This document shows, piece by piece, positions 8,733 to 18,587 of a stretch of DNA of 64,000 nucleotides. The DNA comes from Anaerovibrio lipolyticus DSM 3074 (GTDB lineage Bacteria; Bacillota; Negativicutes; Selenomonadales; Selenomonadaceae). Position numbers and translations under genes: made by a program. The stretch lies in NCBI RefSeq assembly GCF_900141865.1, contig NZ_FQYW01000007.1, positions 62,001 through 126,000 of the forward strand. The letters are read 5' to 3'. Position 1 is the first letter of the stretch; each line of letters opens with the position of its first letter. The notes beneath the pieces were generated by a model, which had not been told where the DNA came from, did no database searches, and saw only the letters and a list, made by a program, of their open reading frames with translations.

Positions 8733-11177
8733 CTATCTGAACACCTTGGCCATACCCCGCATTAATTCCCTTATATCGATTGGCTTCGATAAGTGGCCAT
8801 CCATACCCGCCTTAAAGGCTTCCTTCCGGTCCTCTTCGAAGGCATTGGCAGTCATGGCTACAATTGGAATATGCGCCTTTTTTTCATCAGCTAACACCCG
8901 TATAGCCCGAGTGGCCTCATAGCCATTCATTTTTGGCATTTGCACATCCATAAGAATCAAATCATAATAGCTTCCATCTTGGTTTTCCAGCATGGCCACG
9001 CATTCCTGACCATCCTTGGCATGTTCCACCACCATACCTGCCGAAGACAAAATCTCCAGGGCAATCTCAGCATTAATTTCATTATCCTCAGCCAGCAAAA
9101 CCCGTTTACCCACAAATACAGCAGGGTCAACTTCCATATGCTCACTCACTGAATATCCTTCATCGGGCTTTTGCCCCAAACGATGCGGCATATCTATAAT
9201 AAAGGTTGTACCCTCACCTTTTTTGCTCTTTATCTCAATTTTGCCACCCAAAAAATCCGTCAGCCGCTTTACAATGGACATTCCTAAGCCAGTTCCCTCA
9301 ATTTTGTTGCTGGTGGTATTGTTTTCCCTGGTAAAGGAATCAAAAATATGAGGTAAAAATTCCTCACTCATACCGATTCCCGTGTCGCTAATCGTGGTTC
9401 TATACCAAGCCCAGCCAAGCTTTTCATGAGGCAGCTCCTCCAGCTTCATATGAACTGAACCACCTGGCTTGGTGTATTTGCAGCTATTGGACAAAATATT
9501 CAGGAATATATCCCGTAGCTTATCCCCATCACCAAAGAAATATTGGTGATAAACAACTATTTCCTGGGTAAACGTGATATTCTTCTTGTCCATCATTGGC
9601 TTTATGATTGAATACAGGCCATCATTAAACTGATCTGTATTCCATAATATCTCATCCAGCTTCAATACGCCCTTTTCAATGCGGGCCATTTCCAATACAT
9701 TATTTATGATTGATATCAGTACCTTACAGGCATCGTTCATCTTGTCCAGATAATACTGGCGCTTGTCCGGGTCCTCCTGCTCCCGCTCCAATAGCTCCCT
9801 AAACCCCGTAATGGCATTCATTGGGGTTCTAATATCATGGGACATGTTGAACAAGAAGGAGGTCTTGGCCTGATTGGCTGCCTCAGCCTCATAGCGGGCC
9901 AGTTCGGCTTCTTCCTGGGCCTTGCGCAATACTTCCTGCTTTTCCTGCTCCTGACGTATAAGGTCCGTTACATCACGAAAGCCACATATTACCTTTCGCT
10001 TGTCCCCATCCTTGTTAAGCCACAAATATGTTCCCTGAACATATTGTACAGCCCCATTTTCTTTTTTAAACTTATATCTGATGCGATATACGTCATTTTT
10101 CTTTAGCTCAATAACTATATGGAAAACCCGACTGCCCCGATACACACGGTCCCGATCTTCCTCTACCACGTGCTTACTAACATATTCCTTGAGGAAATCG
10201 TCATAATTATGTGCACCTTTTTCATAGGACTGAATAAAGGTATCATTTATCATATTATCACGTAACAGCCATATTTGATTATGGAAAATATCGATGATAC
10301 CTACTGTCAGAAACTCCTGGGAAAAGACCTCATATATGGTTTTTTGCAGCTCCAGATTTTTCTGTGCTGTAATATCAGTCAAGAGGCCAATAGAATGCAT
10401 CGCTTTGCCATCAGACCCGATAATACGCTTGGCCGCGGCCCGTACCCATACAATGGACCGATCCTTTTTATACATGCGAAACTCCACATCATAGGTTGAG
10501 TCAACATGAGCACCATTCTCCAGCAGGTCCATAGCGTGGCCGACATTCTCCAAATCCTCAGCCACAATATGATTATAAAAGCATTGTAACGTTTGAGGAA
10601 ACTCCTCATCACTGTCATAGCCCAAAAGCTCCCTATAAGCATCATTCCAGGCTACTGATACTCGTCTTCCCTGCTCATCATATTCGAGGCGGAACCTGGC
10701 CGTTTCATAAATGGCCGCTACAGGCCCAAACTGTTTTAAATCATTCTCCAATTTCTGGGAAGCTTCCAAACGATGCATAGCTTGCTCATAAGCCATACGG
10801 TTTTCCACCAGCGCTGATATATCAAAAATTGTGCCATGTATAATAAAAGGGATGCCATCATCGTTTTTAGTGACCGTGCCAGTAGCATTCACCGACATAT
10901 AGCTGCCATCCTGTTTTTTTAGGCGAAATTCCGTATCAAAGGAACTGACCTCGCCTCTAATGGTAGCACCTGTTGCATCTAACATTTTCTGTCTGTCATC
11001 TGGATGCACTATTTCCAGCATGATGTCAAAGGTTCCTGGAAAATCAATTTGGTCATAGCCCAGCATCTGTCGTAATTCTTCGGAAAAAGTAGCTTTTTCC
11101 ACGCGGGCATTTTCATCCAATTCTCCATACCATGTTCCGGAACGCATTTTCACTATACTACCTGAATCTTTCTTCAT
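8733..11177 (-). CDS. Soluble hybrid sensor histidine kinase with PAS domains
   Basis: An 814-residue protein without membrane segments. It has two clear PAS/PAC modules (about 15-130 with GYDQIDFPGTFDIM and HPDDRQKM; about 150-285 with WNDAYRELLGYDSDEEFP) and a third PAS-like region (about 290-420). After a coiled coil come the dimerisation/phosphoacceptor domain with His447 (NMSHDIRTPMNAI), the ATPase domain with N-box NILSNSCKYT, G1 DTGIGMS and G2 EGTGLGMSIV, and a receiver domain with Asp744 (LILMDVQMPKMNG) and the conserved Lys (LSKPID). No output domain or HPt is attached, so phosphotransfer to a separate protein is expected. The receiver-only protein at 47838 is one candidate partner. 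Confidence 0.93.
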   Translation of the reverse strand: MKKDSGSIVKMRSGTWYGELDENARVEKATFSEELRQMLGYDQIDFPGTFDIMLEIVHPDDRQKMLDATGATIRGEVSSFDTEFRLKKQDGSYMSVNATGTVTKNDDGIPFIIHGTIFDISALVENRMAYEQAMHRLEASQKLENDLKQFGPVAAIYETARFRLEYDEQGRRVSVAWNDAYRELLGYDSDEEFPQTLQCFYNHIVAEDLENVGHAMDLLENGAHVDSTYDVEFRMYKKDRSIVWVRAAAKRIIGSDGKAMHSIGLLTDITAQKNLELQKTIYEVFSQEFLTVGIIDIFHNQIWLLRDNMINDTFIQSYEKGAHNYDDFLKEYVSKHVVEEDRDRVYRGSRVFHIVIELKKNDVYRIRYKFKKENGAVQYVQGTYLWLNKDGDKRKVICGFRDVTDLIRQEQEKQEVLRKAQEEAELARYEAEAANQAKTSFLFNMSHDIRTPMNAITGFRELLEREQEDPDKRQYYLDKMNDACKVLISIINNVLEMARIEKGVLKLDEILWNTDQFNDGLYSIIKPMMDKKNITFTQEIVVYHQYFFGDGDKLRDIFLNILSNSCKYTKPGGSVHMKLEELPHEKLGWAWYRTTISDTGIGMSEEFLPHIFDSFTRENNTTSNKIEGTGLGMSIVKRLTDFLGGKIEIKSKKGEGTTFIIDMPHRLGQKPDEGYSVSEHMEVDPAVFVGKRVLLAEDNEINAEIALEILSSAGMVVEHAKDGQECVAMLENQDGSYYDLILMDVQMPKMNGYEATRAIRVLADEKKAHIPIVAMTANAFEEDRKEAFKAGMDGHLSKPIDIRELMRGMAKVFR

Positions 11178-11418
11178 AATAAACCCGCCTTAAAAACTAC
11201 AAAAATAATTACAAAAATCGTTTTTCCCAACACTTCAATGGTGTATTATTCTTCATTAACAATGAAAATTCCTCTATCTATCACCACATTCATCAACAGT
11301 TAAAAATTTTTAAAAATATTTCCTAATAACGCTTACAATTTAATAGAAATTCATTTATAATAACCATAAGAATAAATGATAACGACGAATTATCACATAA
11401 AAAGGACTGGTATATGAC

Positions 11419-13614
11419 ATGAAATATCTGTCCATAAAAAATACACGTAAAAGGCTAAAAAATTATATCAGAAGCTGCTATTTTCTGGTTACTTTTTTGT
11501 GCCTTTTTTTAGTACAGATCTGTGTTCCTGAAACCAACAATACCTGTCTATCTACCGGCAGCACTGCTTCTGCTGCCCAGATTCCACATTTGCACACTTC
11601 AAAAATAGTGAGAGTGGGCTATGTGGAAAGCCGAAACTTTATGGAGGGCATGGATGATAATGCTGTAAAATCAGGACTTGCCTACGATTATCTCCAAAAG
11701 GTTTCCTACTATACCAACTGGGATTACGACTACGTATATGGTGACTGGAACACTATGCTCCAAAAGCTCTACAATGGGGAAATTGACGTTATGGCAGGAG
11801 TATCCAAGACTCCTGAACGTATGGAAAAGCTGCTTTTCCCTGATTATTCCATGGGGCTGGAAAATTATTACATTTACGTTTATTCCGATAGTCCTTTGGC
11901 CTCCAAAGGAATTTCCGGACTTATTAACCGTACCATCAGTGTCAACCGCAACACTGTTATGGAGGACATGCTGCACCAATGGAATGATGAAGGAAACCAT
12001 CAAGCTAACATTGTAACCTACAGTGGCAATGATTCCCGTTACAGGGATTTCGATTCCCGCAGAACAGATGCCACGGTGGATACCGATAACAATGTAAATC
12101 GTGACAATTACATGGTCCCTATTACCAGAATTGGACAGACCGAATATTATTTGGCCATTAACCATAGTAGGCCTGATCTGGTACAGGAGCTTAATTCTGC
12201 CCTTAGTAAAATCACCTCCACAGATCCTTATTTTACAAAAAAGCTATCCAATACCTATTTTTCTGATCTGGCCGTCAGCGGTAAGCTCCAGGAAGATGAA
12301 ATCACCTGGCTTAGGGAGCATCCCGTAATAACTGTTGGCTATCTGGATGACTATCTGCCATTTTCCGACACAAATGCGGAAGGAAAGGTATATGGCATCA
12401 TTACAGATTTACTTAATGAGATTTGCAAAAAAATAAGAATAAAGGATGATGTGAGATTTCAATTTACTTCATATAAATCCTATGAAGCCTTAGTTGCTTC
12501 CCTTCAGGCCGGTACCATCGATATGGCCTTTCCTATTAATTATGATGTGGCCCGGGCCGAGGAGAACAATATCTTCCTGACCACAGAGGTTATTTCCACC
12601 CCTATGTATCTCATATACAAGGGAGATTATTCACATCTTCAGCTGAGACGTTTGGCCGCCAAGCAGGGCAATTCCATTGCTGATATTTATATTCGCAGTC
12701 ATTTTCCTGATTCGGAAATTCTTTATTACGATAAAATTGATGACATGCTGGAGGCTGTAAAAAATGGTGATGTGGATGGCTGTATACTGAACCAGTTCCG
12801 TAAAGACGGGTACCTCATCCATCCAAGCTACAATATGCTTCAAACTGCTCCTATGAGGGATTACAGCAGTCGCTGCTTTGCAGTAAAACGGGGCAACAAT
12901 GAGCTCTTATCAATACTTAATAGGGGAATTACCAACCTGCCTTCAGATTTTGGTTTTACCTCCACCTATACCTACACCAGCCAAATGACCTCCATGACCC
13001 TTAAGGATTTTATTTTACAGCACTTTATTCTTTTTACAATAATAGTTGGCATTATTGTTGCCACTGTAAGTGGACTTCTGGCTTATATATATCTCATCCA
13101 CAAAAATCGTGCCCAAATGGAATATATTGCCCATCACGACGGGCTTACGGGACTTTTCAACCGACGTAGCTTTAACGATGATGTGGATAATATGAACTCG
13201 GAGCTTAAAGAAGGAAATGTAATTGTTGTAGCCATGGATCTTAATGGTTTGAAAAAAGCCAACGATGAGCAGGGGCACGAGGCTGGTGATGAGCTCATTA
13301 TTGGAGCCGCAGATTGTATGAAAAAGGTTTTAAACCCTTACGGCAACGTCTACAGGGTTGGTGGCGATGAATTTATGGCCATTCTGTACCATGATATTGA
13401 TGATTGGCCAGATATTTTGCAGCGTCTTAAGGAATCATTTAACGGATGGTCCGGTAAGCTCGTAAAGAACCTTTCTGTAGCCATTGGTTGTGCCAATAAT
13501 CATGAAGGCTCTTATAATAGTCTTAACGATATGGTTTCCGTTGCAGACCAGGAAATGTATAAGGACAAGGCGGCTTTTTACTACAGAGCAGGAATTGACA
13601 GACGCAGGCGGTGA
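11419..13614 (+). CDS. Diguanylate cyclase with two periplasmic solute-binding sensor domains
   Basis: A 731-residue protein. An N-terminal hydrophobic signal/anchor (residues about 19-34) is followed by two bacterial type 3 solute-binding domains, about 58-280 (VRVGYVESRNFMEG..., YNGEIDVMAGVSKTPER) and about 295-525 (ITVGYLDDYLPFSDTNAEG, AGTIDMAFPINYDVAR). A membrane helix spans about 535-560 (FILFTIIVGIIVATVSGLLAYIYL). The GGDEF domain contains VGGDEFM at residues 648-652. No RxxD inhibitory site is visible. The sensor arrangement is the same as in the kinase at 42181, suggesting shared ancestry of the input half. Such domains bind amino acids or similar small molecules, so the protein probably couples a nutrient to cyclic di-GMP. 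Confidence 0.92.
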   Translation: MKYLSIKNTRKRLKNYIRSCYFLVTFLCLFLVQICVPETNNTCLSTGSTASAAQIPHLHTSKIVRVGYVESRNFMEGMDDNAVKSGLAYDYLQKVSYYTNWDYDYVYGDWNTMLQKLYNGEIDVMAGVSKTPERMEKLLFPDYSMGLENYYIYVYSDSPLASKGISGLINRTISVNRNTVMEDMLHQWNDEGNHQANIVTYSGNDSRYRDFDSRRTDATVDTDNNVNRDNYMVPITRIGQTEYYLAINHSRPDLVQELNSALSKITSTDPYFTKKLSNTYFSDLAVSGKLQEDEITWLREHPVITVGYLDDYLPFSDTNAEGKVYGIITDLLNEICKKIRIKDDVRFQFTSYKSYEALVASLQAGTIDMAFPINYDVARAEENNIFLTTEVISTPMYLIYKGDYSHLQLRRLAAKQGNSIADIYIRSHFPDSEILYYDKIDDMLEAVKNGDVDGCILNQFRKDGYLIHPSYNMLQTAPMRDYSSRCFAVKRGNNELLSILNRGITNLPSDFGFTSTYTYTSQMTSMTLKDFILQHFILFTIIVGIIVATVSGLLAYIYLIHKNRAQMEYIAHHDGLTGLFNRRSFNDDVDNMNSELKEGNVIVVAMDLNGLKKANDEQGHEAGDELIIGAADCMKKVLNPYGNVYRVGGDEFMAILYHDIDDWPDILQRLKESFNGWSGKLVKNLSVAIGCANNHEGSYNSLNDMVSVADQEMYKDKAAFYYRAGIDRRRR

Positions 13615-13679
13615 GTCTGGAAGTAGGTTTACAATTTAGGGTGTTTCATTAAGTATACAGTATTTTAAGTTAATTGTTG

Positions 13680-13709
13680 TTTACACAAACTGTATTTTTA
13701 ATATATAAT
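13680..13709 (+). promoter_or_regulatory. Promoter of a C-rich small RNA
   Basis: TTTACA (13680-13685), 18-base spacer, TATAAT (13704-13709), with a terminator 150 bases downstream and no open frame between. Confidence 0.6.
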
Positions 13710-13715
13710 GCTCTA

Positions 13716-13866
13716 AAGAAATAATGTTATTCTGCTAATGTTGTTTCTAGGTGGATATATGGATTCAATTATATCCCCCATAACCCCTCTCTCGATTTGC
13801 TCTTCCCCAGAGCATTTCACCCATGGCCGCCGACACTACCCCTTATGGTGTTAGCGGCATTTTTTA
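13716..13866 (+). ncRNA. Candidate small regulatory RNA with C-rich loops
   Basis: About 150 nt between a promoter and a terminator. Three successive hairpins are visible: GGATATA/TATATCC (13753-13759 with 13770-13776), TGCTCT/AGAGCA closing a TCCCC loop (13798-13814), and the terminator stem GCCGC/GCGGC (13826-13858) followed by ATTTTTT. The unpaired stretches are strikingly pyrimidine-rich (CCCCCATAACCCCTCTCTC and TTCCCC). C-rich single-stranded segments in Firmicute small RNAs commonly pair with ribosome-binding sites of target mRNAs, which is the inferred mode here. No known RNA family was recognised. The remainder of the 13615-14036 gap holds only a second terminator. Confidence 0.55.
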
Positions 13867-13910
13867 TGTCTACTATGAGGTCTGGATGAGTCAGATTTAC
13901 GGGATGAATA

Positions 13911-13956
13911 AAAGCACTGATTATGTAGTATTTTACCGCTTAATCAGTGTTTTTTA
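13911..13956. terminator. Bidirectional terminator
   Basis: CACTGATTA (13915-13923) pairs with TAATCAGTG (13941-13949), with TTTTTT on the right and an A-run on the left. It lies 80-odd bases beyond the stop of the minus-strand kinase and behind the small RNA. Confidence 0.8.
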
Positions 13957-14036
13957 ATGTTATTTTATTGTTGTTTTAGTGTTTATCAAATATTTATTAA
14001 ATGTTTAAATACCACTTATTTGGTATTTTTTTACTC

Positions 14037-16409
14037 TTAAAGCAAGTACTTCTGCAAAACCCTGGCCAGGTTTTTAAGATCTATCGGCTTGGATACATAG
14101 TCATTCATGCCACACTTTTTGAAATTCTCAATATCCTCTGCAAAGGCATCAGCGCTCATGGCAATTATAGGCAGCTGCGCTGCATATTCCGAACCAAGGC
14201 CTCTGATAGTCCTTGTGGCCTCATAACCATCCATTATTGGCATTCTGGCATCCATGAAAATCAGATCGTAAAAGCCCTCTCCCTTTTCCTTGAACATTTC
14301 CACTGCTTCCTTGCCATTGATGGCCTTGTCCATTACAGCTCCCGTCATTTCCAGCAGGTTTTCTGCTATCTCCAGATTCAGGGATATGTCATCAACAAGG
14401 AGAATCCGCTTACCATCCAATCTGATTTCTGAAAAATCCATCTGCCTATGTTGTTTCTTGTCGGATACAACATCCTCAACAAATTCCAGATCCAGCTGAA
14501 CAATAATTTCCGTTCCCTTTTGCAGAGCACTGTTTACCCGGATTGTTCCCCCAAGTAAATCCACTACGGCCTTGGTAATAGACATTCCCAAACCAGTGCC
14601 CTTTACCTCAGTTTCATGATCATCCTGCTCCCTGGCAAAAGGCTGGAACAATTTTTCCTGGAATTCCTTTGACATGCCTATTCCATTATCCTTGAAGTTA
14701 AAAATGTACAGGCTTCTATTGGCCGATACGTGTTCTTCTCTAACGGAAATGCTTATCTCCCCTCCGTCAGGAGTATATTTAATGGAGTTACCCAAGATAT
14801 TAATAACCACCTGTTGTATTCTCAGGGAGTCACTGATTACATTTTCGTGTATGATGTTATCCAGGTTTGTCTGGATATGATGATCATGGGCATCAAATTG
14901 AGGGGCTAACATGGCAACAATACTTCCGATAAGGTCCGTAAGATTCACATTTGCCTTATTGATACTTAGATTACCGCTTTCTATACGGCTCATATCCAAT
15001 ACTTCATTAATGAGATTAAGCAAATATTTGCTTGAATTGGATATTTTACGCAAACATTCCGACAGCTTTTCCGGATCGTCCTTATGGGAATCTGCTATCA
15101 TCCCCATACCCACAATGGCATTCATCGGCGTACGTATATCGTGGCTCATCCGGGACAAAAAATCACTTTTTGCCCTGCTGGCGTCCTTTGCTTTTTTTAC
15201 GGCCTTCTCCAGCTTCCTGTTTTGTGCCGCCAAGGCCGAGGCATTCAAACGTTGCTTTTCCTCAAGGGCTGCCGCTGCCATCGCTATGCCCTGAGAAAGA
15301 ACACCTATTTCTCCCGGTGCATTTTTGGGAAACTTCACATCATACTTACCATCCTTTATTTCATTCACTGCTTCTGTGAGCATTTTCACTGGTTGCATAA
15401 TACGGTTGGTATAGTAAACCATCAATAAAATAATTAACAAACCACAGGCAACAATGACTATAATATCCATTGTCACCAGCTCGTACCTGTCCTTGTATAT
15501 TTCATCATAATCATCACATAATACCAGTTGTAGTCCGCATCTTAATGTTTCAAAGGTCTGTACCCGTTCACTGCCTTTTATTTCGTATTGAATTACATTA
15601 TTTCCAGAATTATCATTGGAAAGTAAATCAGAATTTTTAACTTTCTTAAGAATCTCATCACCATGTACATTTCCCAACATAAAATCATGGGCATGATAAT
15701 GAACAGTGCCGTCAGCACTCTTTAAATAGGCGTAGCCATTCTTGCTGAAGTGAATCTGATCCACCATGTTCAGCAGTATTTCGAAATTAAAATCCATACC
15801 TATTACTGCTATCAAAACATCATTTTTATAATATGGCACACAATAGGATATAGTATAACGCCTTGTATTTTTATTGTAATATGGTGGCAGCCAAACTGCT
15901 TTCCTTTCCCTTATAGGAGCTGTGTACCACCCCACCCGCTCAATATCCTCCGGATTAAAATCACTGATAATCGTCATTTCACGCTTTTCCATATTATCAG
16001 CGGCATTACGGGTATAAAAGAAGCCCTGCTGCTTACCTACCAAATCCGGATTATATACGCAGTAATAGCTCAGCGACATATTAGTCGTTTGGGAGAAAAT
16101 ATCATAGATTCTTTGAAGATTTTTGTTTATTTCTTCCCTTTTTACGGGATCCATAATATCATCCACACTGGTTATATAAAAATCTGTGATTCCTACCATG
16201 TGGTTTACTGCATCTTCAAATTTGATATAGTCATGATTAAGCTTCTCGGCCTCGTTGGCGGTGAGGGTGTTCATCTCGATGGCGATATCCCTGTCTTTTT
16301 CATTGCCTACTATCTCAAAGGCAGCAAAACTAAGTAATGCTGTTAAAAGCACCAGGGTAATTATCAGAAAAGCCATTGCCTGCTTTTGTAATGAACCAGC
16401 TTTATTCAT
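14037..16409 (-). CDS. Membrane hybrid histidine kinase with double-CACHE-like sensor
   Basis: A 790-residue protein. It has a membrane helix at about residues 12-35, an extracytoplasmic double-CACHE-like sensor (about 36-310, with VGWYTAPIRERKAVWLPPYY and IAVIGMDFNFEILL), a second membrane helix (about 315-337) and a HAMP region (MQPVKMLTEAVNEIKDGKYD). These lead to the phosphoacceptor domain with His423 (MSHDIRTPMNAI), an ATPase domain (NILGNSIKYTPDGG, DNGIGMS, GTGLGMSI) and a receiver with Asp720 (LIFMDARMPIMDG). The start is the ATG at 16407-16409, 8 bases after AGGAGG; an upstream GTG would overlap that site. It probably senses a small extracellular ligand. No output domain or HPt is present. 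Confidence 0.92.
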   Translation of the reverse strand: MNKAGSLQKQAMAFLIITLVLLTALLSFAAFEIVGNEKDRDIAIEMNTLTANEAEKLNHDYIKFEDAVNHMVGITDFYITSVDDIMDPVKREEINKNLQRIYDIFSQTTNMSLSYYCVYNPDLVGKQQGFFYTRNAADNMEKREMTIISDFNPEDIERVGWYTAPIRERKAVWLPPYYNKNTRRYTISYCVPYYKNDVLIAVIGMDFNFEILLNMVDQIHFSKNGYAYLKSADGTVHYHAHDFMLGNVHGDEILKKVKNSDLLSNDNSGNNVIQYEIKGSERVQTFETLRCGLQLVLCDDYDEIYKDRYELVTMDIIVIVACGLLIILLMVYYTNRIMQPVKMLTEAVNEIKDGKYDVKFPKNAPGEIGVLSQGIAMAAAALEEKQRLNASALAAQNRKLEKAVKKAKDASRAKSDFLSRMSHDIRTPMNAIVGMGMIADSHKDDPEKLSECLRKISNSSKYLLNLINEVLDMSRIESGNLSINKANVNLTDLIGSIVAMLAPQFDAHDHHIQTNLDNIIHENVISDSLRIQQVVINILGNSIKYTPDGGEISISVREEHVSANRSLYIFNFKDNGIGMSKEFQEKLFQPFAREQDDHETEVKGTGLGMSITKAVVDLLGGTIRVNSALQKGTEIIVQLDLEFVEDVVSDKKQHRQMDFSEIRLDGKRILLVDDISLNLEIAENLLEMTGAVMDKAINGKEAVEMFKEKGEGFYDLIFMDARMPIMDGYEATRTIRGLGSEYAAQLPIIAMSADAFAEDIENFKKCGMNDYVSKPIDLKNLARVLQKYLL

Positions 16410-16598
16410 GATATTCACCTCCTGTGCAGAAGGAAGATGGACTCAGTCACATTAATACTTTATCTTAAATATATTTTACATTTCTTATAAAAATCCTTCT
16501 TTTTTAGCATCTCTGAATTTTCAAAAACTTCTGATATTTTTTGTTTTGAACATGGTATAATAGGGTTAGAAATGTTTCGTGGAAAGGAGGGAAGCGGT

Positions 16599-16757
16599 AT
16601 GGATGGGCCTAAGAAGTGGTGGCAGGAATATGATGGTTCAGAAAAGGAAGCCTGGCAGGACGCTGACCCTTTGCATCCTGATATTGATGATCGCCATTTT
16701 CCTGATGAAGAAGAAGAAATTGGACAGGAAGAAGATGTATATGGCAAAAAGTATTAG
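16599..16757 (+). CDS. Small acidic protein, function unknown
   Basis: A 52-residue protein starting MDGPKKWWQEYDGSEKEAW and ending EEDVYGKKY, very rich in Asp/Glu (DPLHPDIDDRHFPDEEEEIG). The start is chosen because GGAGGG lies 7 bases upstream of the ATG at 16599, and an extended -10 sequence (TGGTATAAT) lies about 45 bases upstream. The overlapping frame would give a Lys/Met-rich hydrophobic peptide without such a site. No family is recognised. Its own terminator follows. Confidence 0.6.
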   Translation: MDGPKKWWQEYDGSEKEAWQDADPLHPDIDDRHFPDEEEEIGQEEDVYGKKY

Positions 16758-16774
16758 TAAATTGTGGGTATTTT

Positions 16775-16808
16775 AAAAGGCTCGCCCTGTTGTGGACGAG
16801 CCTTTTGT
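16775..16808 (+). terminator. Intrinsic terminator
   Basis: AAAAGGCTCG and CGAGCCTTTT form a stem with an inner CCCTGTTGTGGA loop, followed by more Ts. Confidence 0.85.
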
Positions 16809-16895
16809 TTTGCTATAAAACCATTATTTTATCCTTAAATAAATATTTTAATAACATTATTTTAATATTTATTTACATTTTATATAGCATTAATA

Positions 16896-17258
16896 TTACA
16901 TTCCATTGCTTTCACAATAATCCATAAGAGCAGCTGTTATTATGGTATTCATGCTCATACTCTTTTTATCTGCCAATGCTTCCAAACGTCCTTTTAATTC
17001 CTCAGTCATATAGACGGACAGCCTGGAATCTTTTTTTATTGCCTTTGTTGGCCGTCCACGTCTTTTAGGTGCCACATTATTTTCTGATACATTTTGGTCA
17101 TGTGTCTGTTCTTCATTTATAGTAACTATAGAAGCAGCCTGCACCACTGGTTCAGTATTTTTTTCTTCTTCCTGCTGAAGTGGAACAACTGGTTTTGCTC
17201 TGCCTGTAAAATCTCCCAATGCCGCTGCAGTATTATTAAGGTCTAATTTCTTTGCCAT
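16896..17258 (-). CDS. AT-hook/ribbon-helix-helix DNA-binding protein, putative partition partner of ParA
   Basis: A 120-residue protein starting MAKKLDLNNTAAALGDF at the ATG 6 bases after a GAGGTG site. A variable, Gln/Glu-rich linker (about 25-65) leads to an AT-hook-like KRRGRPTK (about 66-73). The C-terminal part, RLSVYMTEELKGRLEALADKKSMSMNTIITAALMDYCE, has the strand-helix-helix pattern of CopG/MetJ-type ribbon-helix-helix proteins. It lies 81 bases downstream of parA on the same strand, the usual place for a type Ib or type III-like centromere-binding partner. The centromere may be the AT-rich, AACATT-containing repeats around both genes. Its role in partition is inferred from position. 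Confidence 0.75.
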   Translation of the reverse strand: MAKKLDLNNTAAALGDFTGRAKPVVPLQQEEEKNTEPVVQAASIVTINEEQTHDQNVSENNVAPKRRGRPTKAIKKDSRLSVYMTEELKGRLEALADKKSMSMNTIITAALMDYCESNGM

Positions 17259-17339
17259 TATTTTCACCTCAATTTAATGTTATTCTATCTTTAAATTAGC
17301 ATTTTCTTAACATTTATTAAATTTTAATATATTGCTTTT

Positions 17340-18098
17340 TTAATCTTTTTTAAACAGCTCCAGAACCTCATCGGTAAATGCCTCATAATCCTTGGCACCA
17401 TCAGATCTGGCGTCCACATTAAATACATTGGTATGAAGGGCAGTACACTGATGGAATACTGTACGCTCCTTTATATGTGTATTAAAAACAATACTGTTGA
17501 TTTGGGCTGCAGCCTGATGGAATACATCCACTGCAAACTTGTTTGCCTGGGTCCGGGGAACATCCCTCGTAATAAGAATACCGTCAATTTTCAGTCCTGG
17601 ATTATAATCAGCTGCACTTTGAATTGCAGAATACAAATCACCAAGCCCAGTAACACTTCGCTGATCAGCATCACATACGCCAATAACCCGGTTGCAGGCC
17701 ACCAGTGCCAAAAATACGATACCGGACATACTAGGAGCTGTATCCAGAACAACGAAATCATAGCCCTCTACCTTAGCCAAGGCTTTCTTTAATAAGAAAT
17801 CTGATCCCTTTTCCTCAAACTTATTTCTCTGGTTCTCAATGCGCTTATCGGCACCCATAAAGTCATAATACTCATTGTGCTGTACCACATCCTCCAAAGG
17901 GGCTCCCAAAATAAAATCAAAGGTTCCTGCTACTGTACCAATAGCCTCTCCCCCTGAATCAGCTGTGAAGTTTGCCTGGGGATCAAGATCTATGGCCAAT
18001 ACCTTATATCCTTTTCTTCCCAGTGCTGCACAAAAATTAATGGCAGAGGTGGTTTTTCCTGTACCACCCTTCTTGTTTGAAAACGCAATTATTTCCAT
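17340..18098 (-). CDS. parA: ParA family partition ATPase
   Basis: A 252-residue protein with the deviant Walker A motif KKGGTGKTT near residues 8-16, a Walker A-prime/switch I region with AIDLDPQANFT (about 38-48) and a Walker B-type VVLDTAPSMSG (about 115-125). There is no N-terminal helix-turn-helix, as in the small plasmid-type ParA proteins. It uses ATP-dependent DNA binding to move or tether a replicon through its partner, probably the next gene. A GAGGTG site precedes the ATG. It is transcribed away from the iteron region and the Rep gene, a layout typical of plasmids and secondary chromosomes. Confidence 0.93.
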   Translation of the reverse strand: MEIIAFSNKKGGTGKTTSAINFCAALGRKGYKVLAIDLDPQANFTADSGGEAIGTVAGTFDFILGAPLEDVVQHNEYYDFMGADKRIENQRNKFEEKGSDFLLKKALAKVEGYDFVVLDTAPSMSGIVFLALVACNRVIGVCDADQRSVTGLGDLYSAIQSAADYNPGLKIDGILITRDVPRTQANKFAVDVFHQAAAQINSIVFNTHIKERTVFHQCTALHTNVFNVDARSDGAKDYEAFTDEVLELFKKD

Positions 18099-18247
18099 TT
18101 ATACACCTCATTTTGTAGTAATTAAACATTTATATAATGTTAGATAAATGTTAATTTATAATTTTAATATTACTATAATACAGTTATAATAGTATTTTTT
18201 TAAAAATAAAGCAAGTCCCTAATTACATTACTTACTACAAATAATAA

Positions 18248-18312
18248 AAAACACACAGCAACCACTCCCCCATCTTCTTAACCGGAGAGTTCTGTTGATA
18301 TCTGTGTGTTTT
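18248..18312. terminator. Hairpin, terminator-like, at the left edge of the origin region
   Basis: AAAACACACAG (18248-18258) pairs with CTGTGTGTTTT (18302-18312); T-rich on the right and A-rich on the left. It could insulate parA from origin transcription. Confidence 0.6.
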
Positions 18313-18578
18313 ATTTCTTTATATGTATTTTATATGTTTTATAGTTTTTACCTGGCGGTAAATCATTATATATCAAGGGTTACAGCCATTATATGCGACT
18401 GAAATGTATACTTTAGCTGATGTAATTGTATCATAAGCCGTACCAAAATGTATCATATAGATGACGGAATTGTATCTTAAAGATTACCTTATTGTAGTAT
18501 TACATGACTGAATTGTATCATGTATAACATAATTGACTGTGAAAAATACCAATGAATTATACAATTAGGTCATGTATC

Positions 18579-18587
18579 TGTGGAAAA
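18579..18587 (-). promoter_or_regulatory. DnaA-box match inside the iteron region
   Basis: TGTGGAAAA, the complement of TTTTCCACA, fits the DnaA-box consensus TTWTNCACA. Host DnaA normally assists iteron origins, so the location is sensible, but a single 9-mer is weak evidence. Confidence 0.4.

Noticed and set aside
16579-16776. 65-codon Lys/Met-rich frame overlapping the small acidic protein
   Set aside because: The ribosome site spacing and composition favour the acidic frame starting at 16599. The two cannot both be typical genes.
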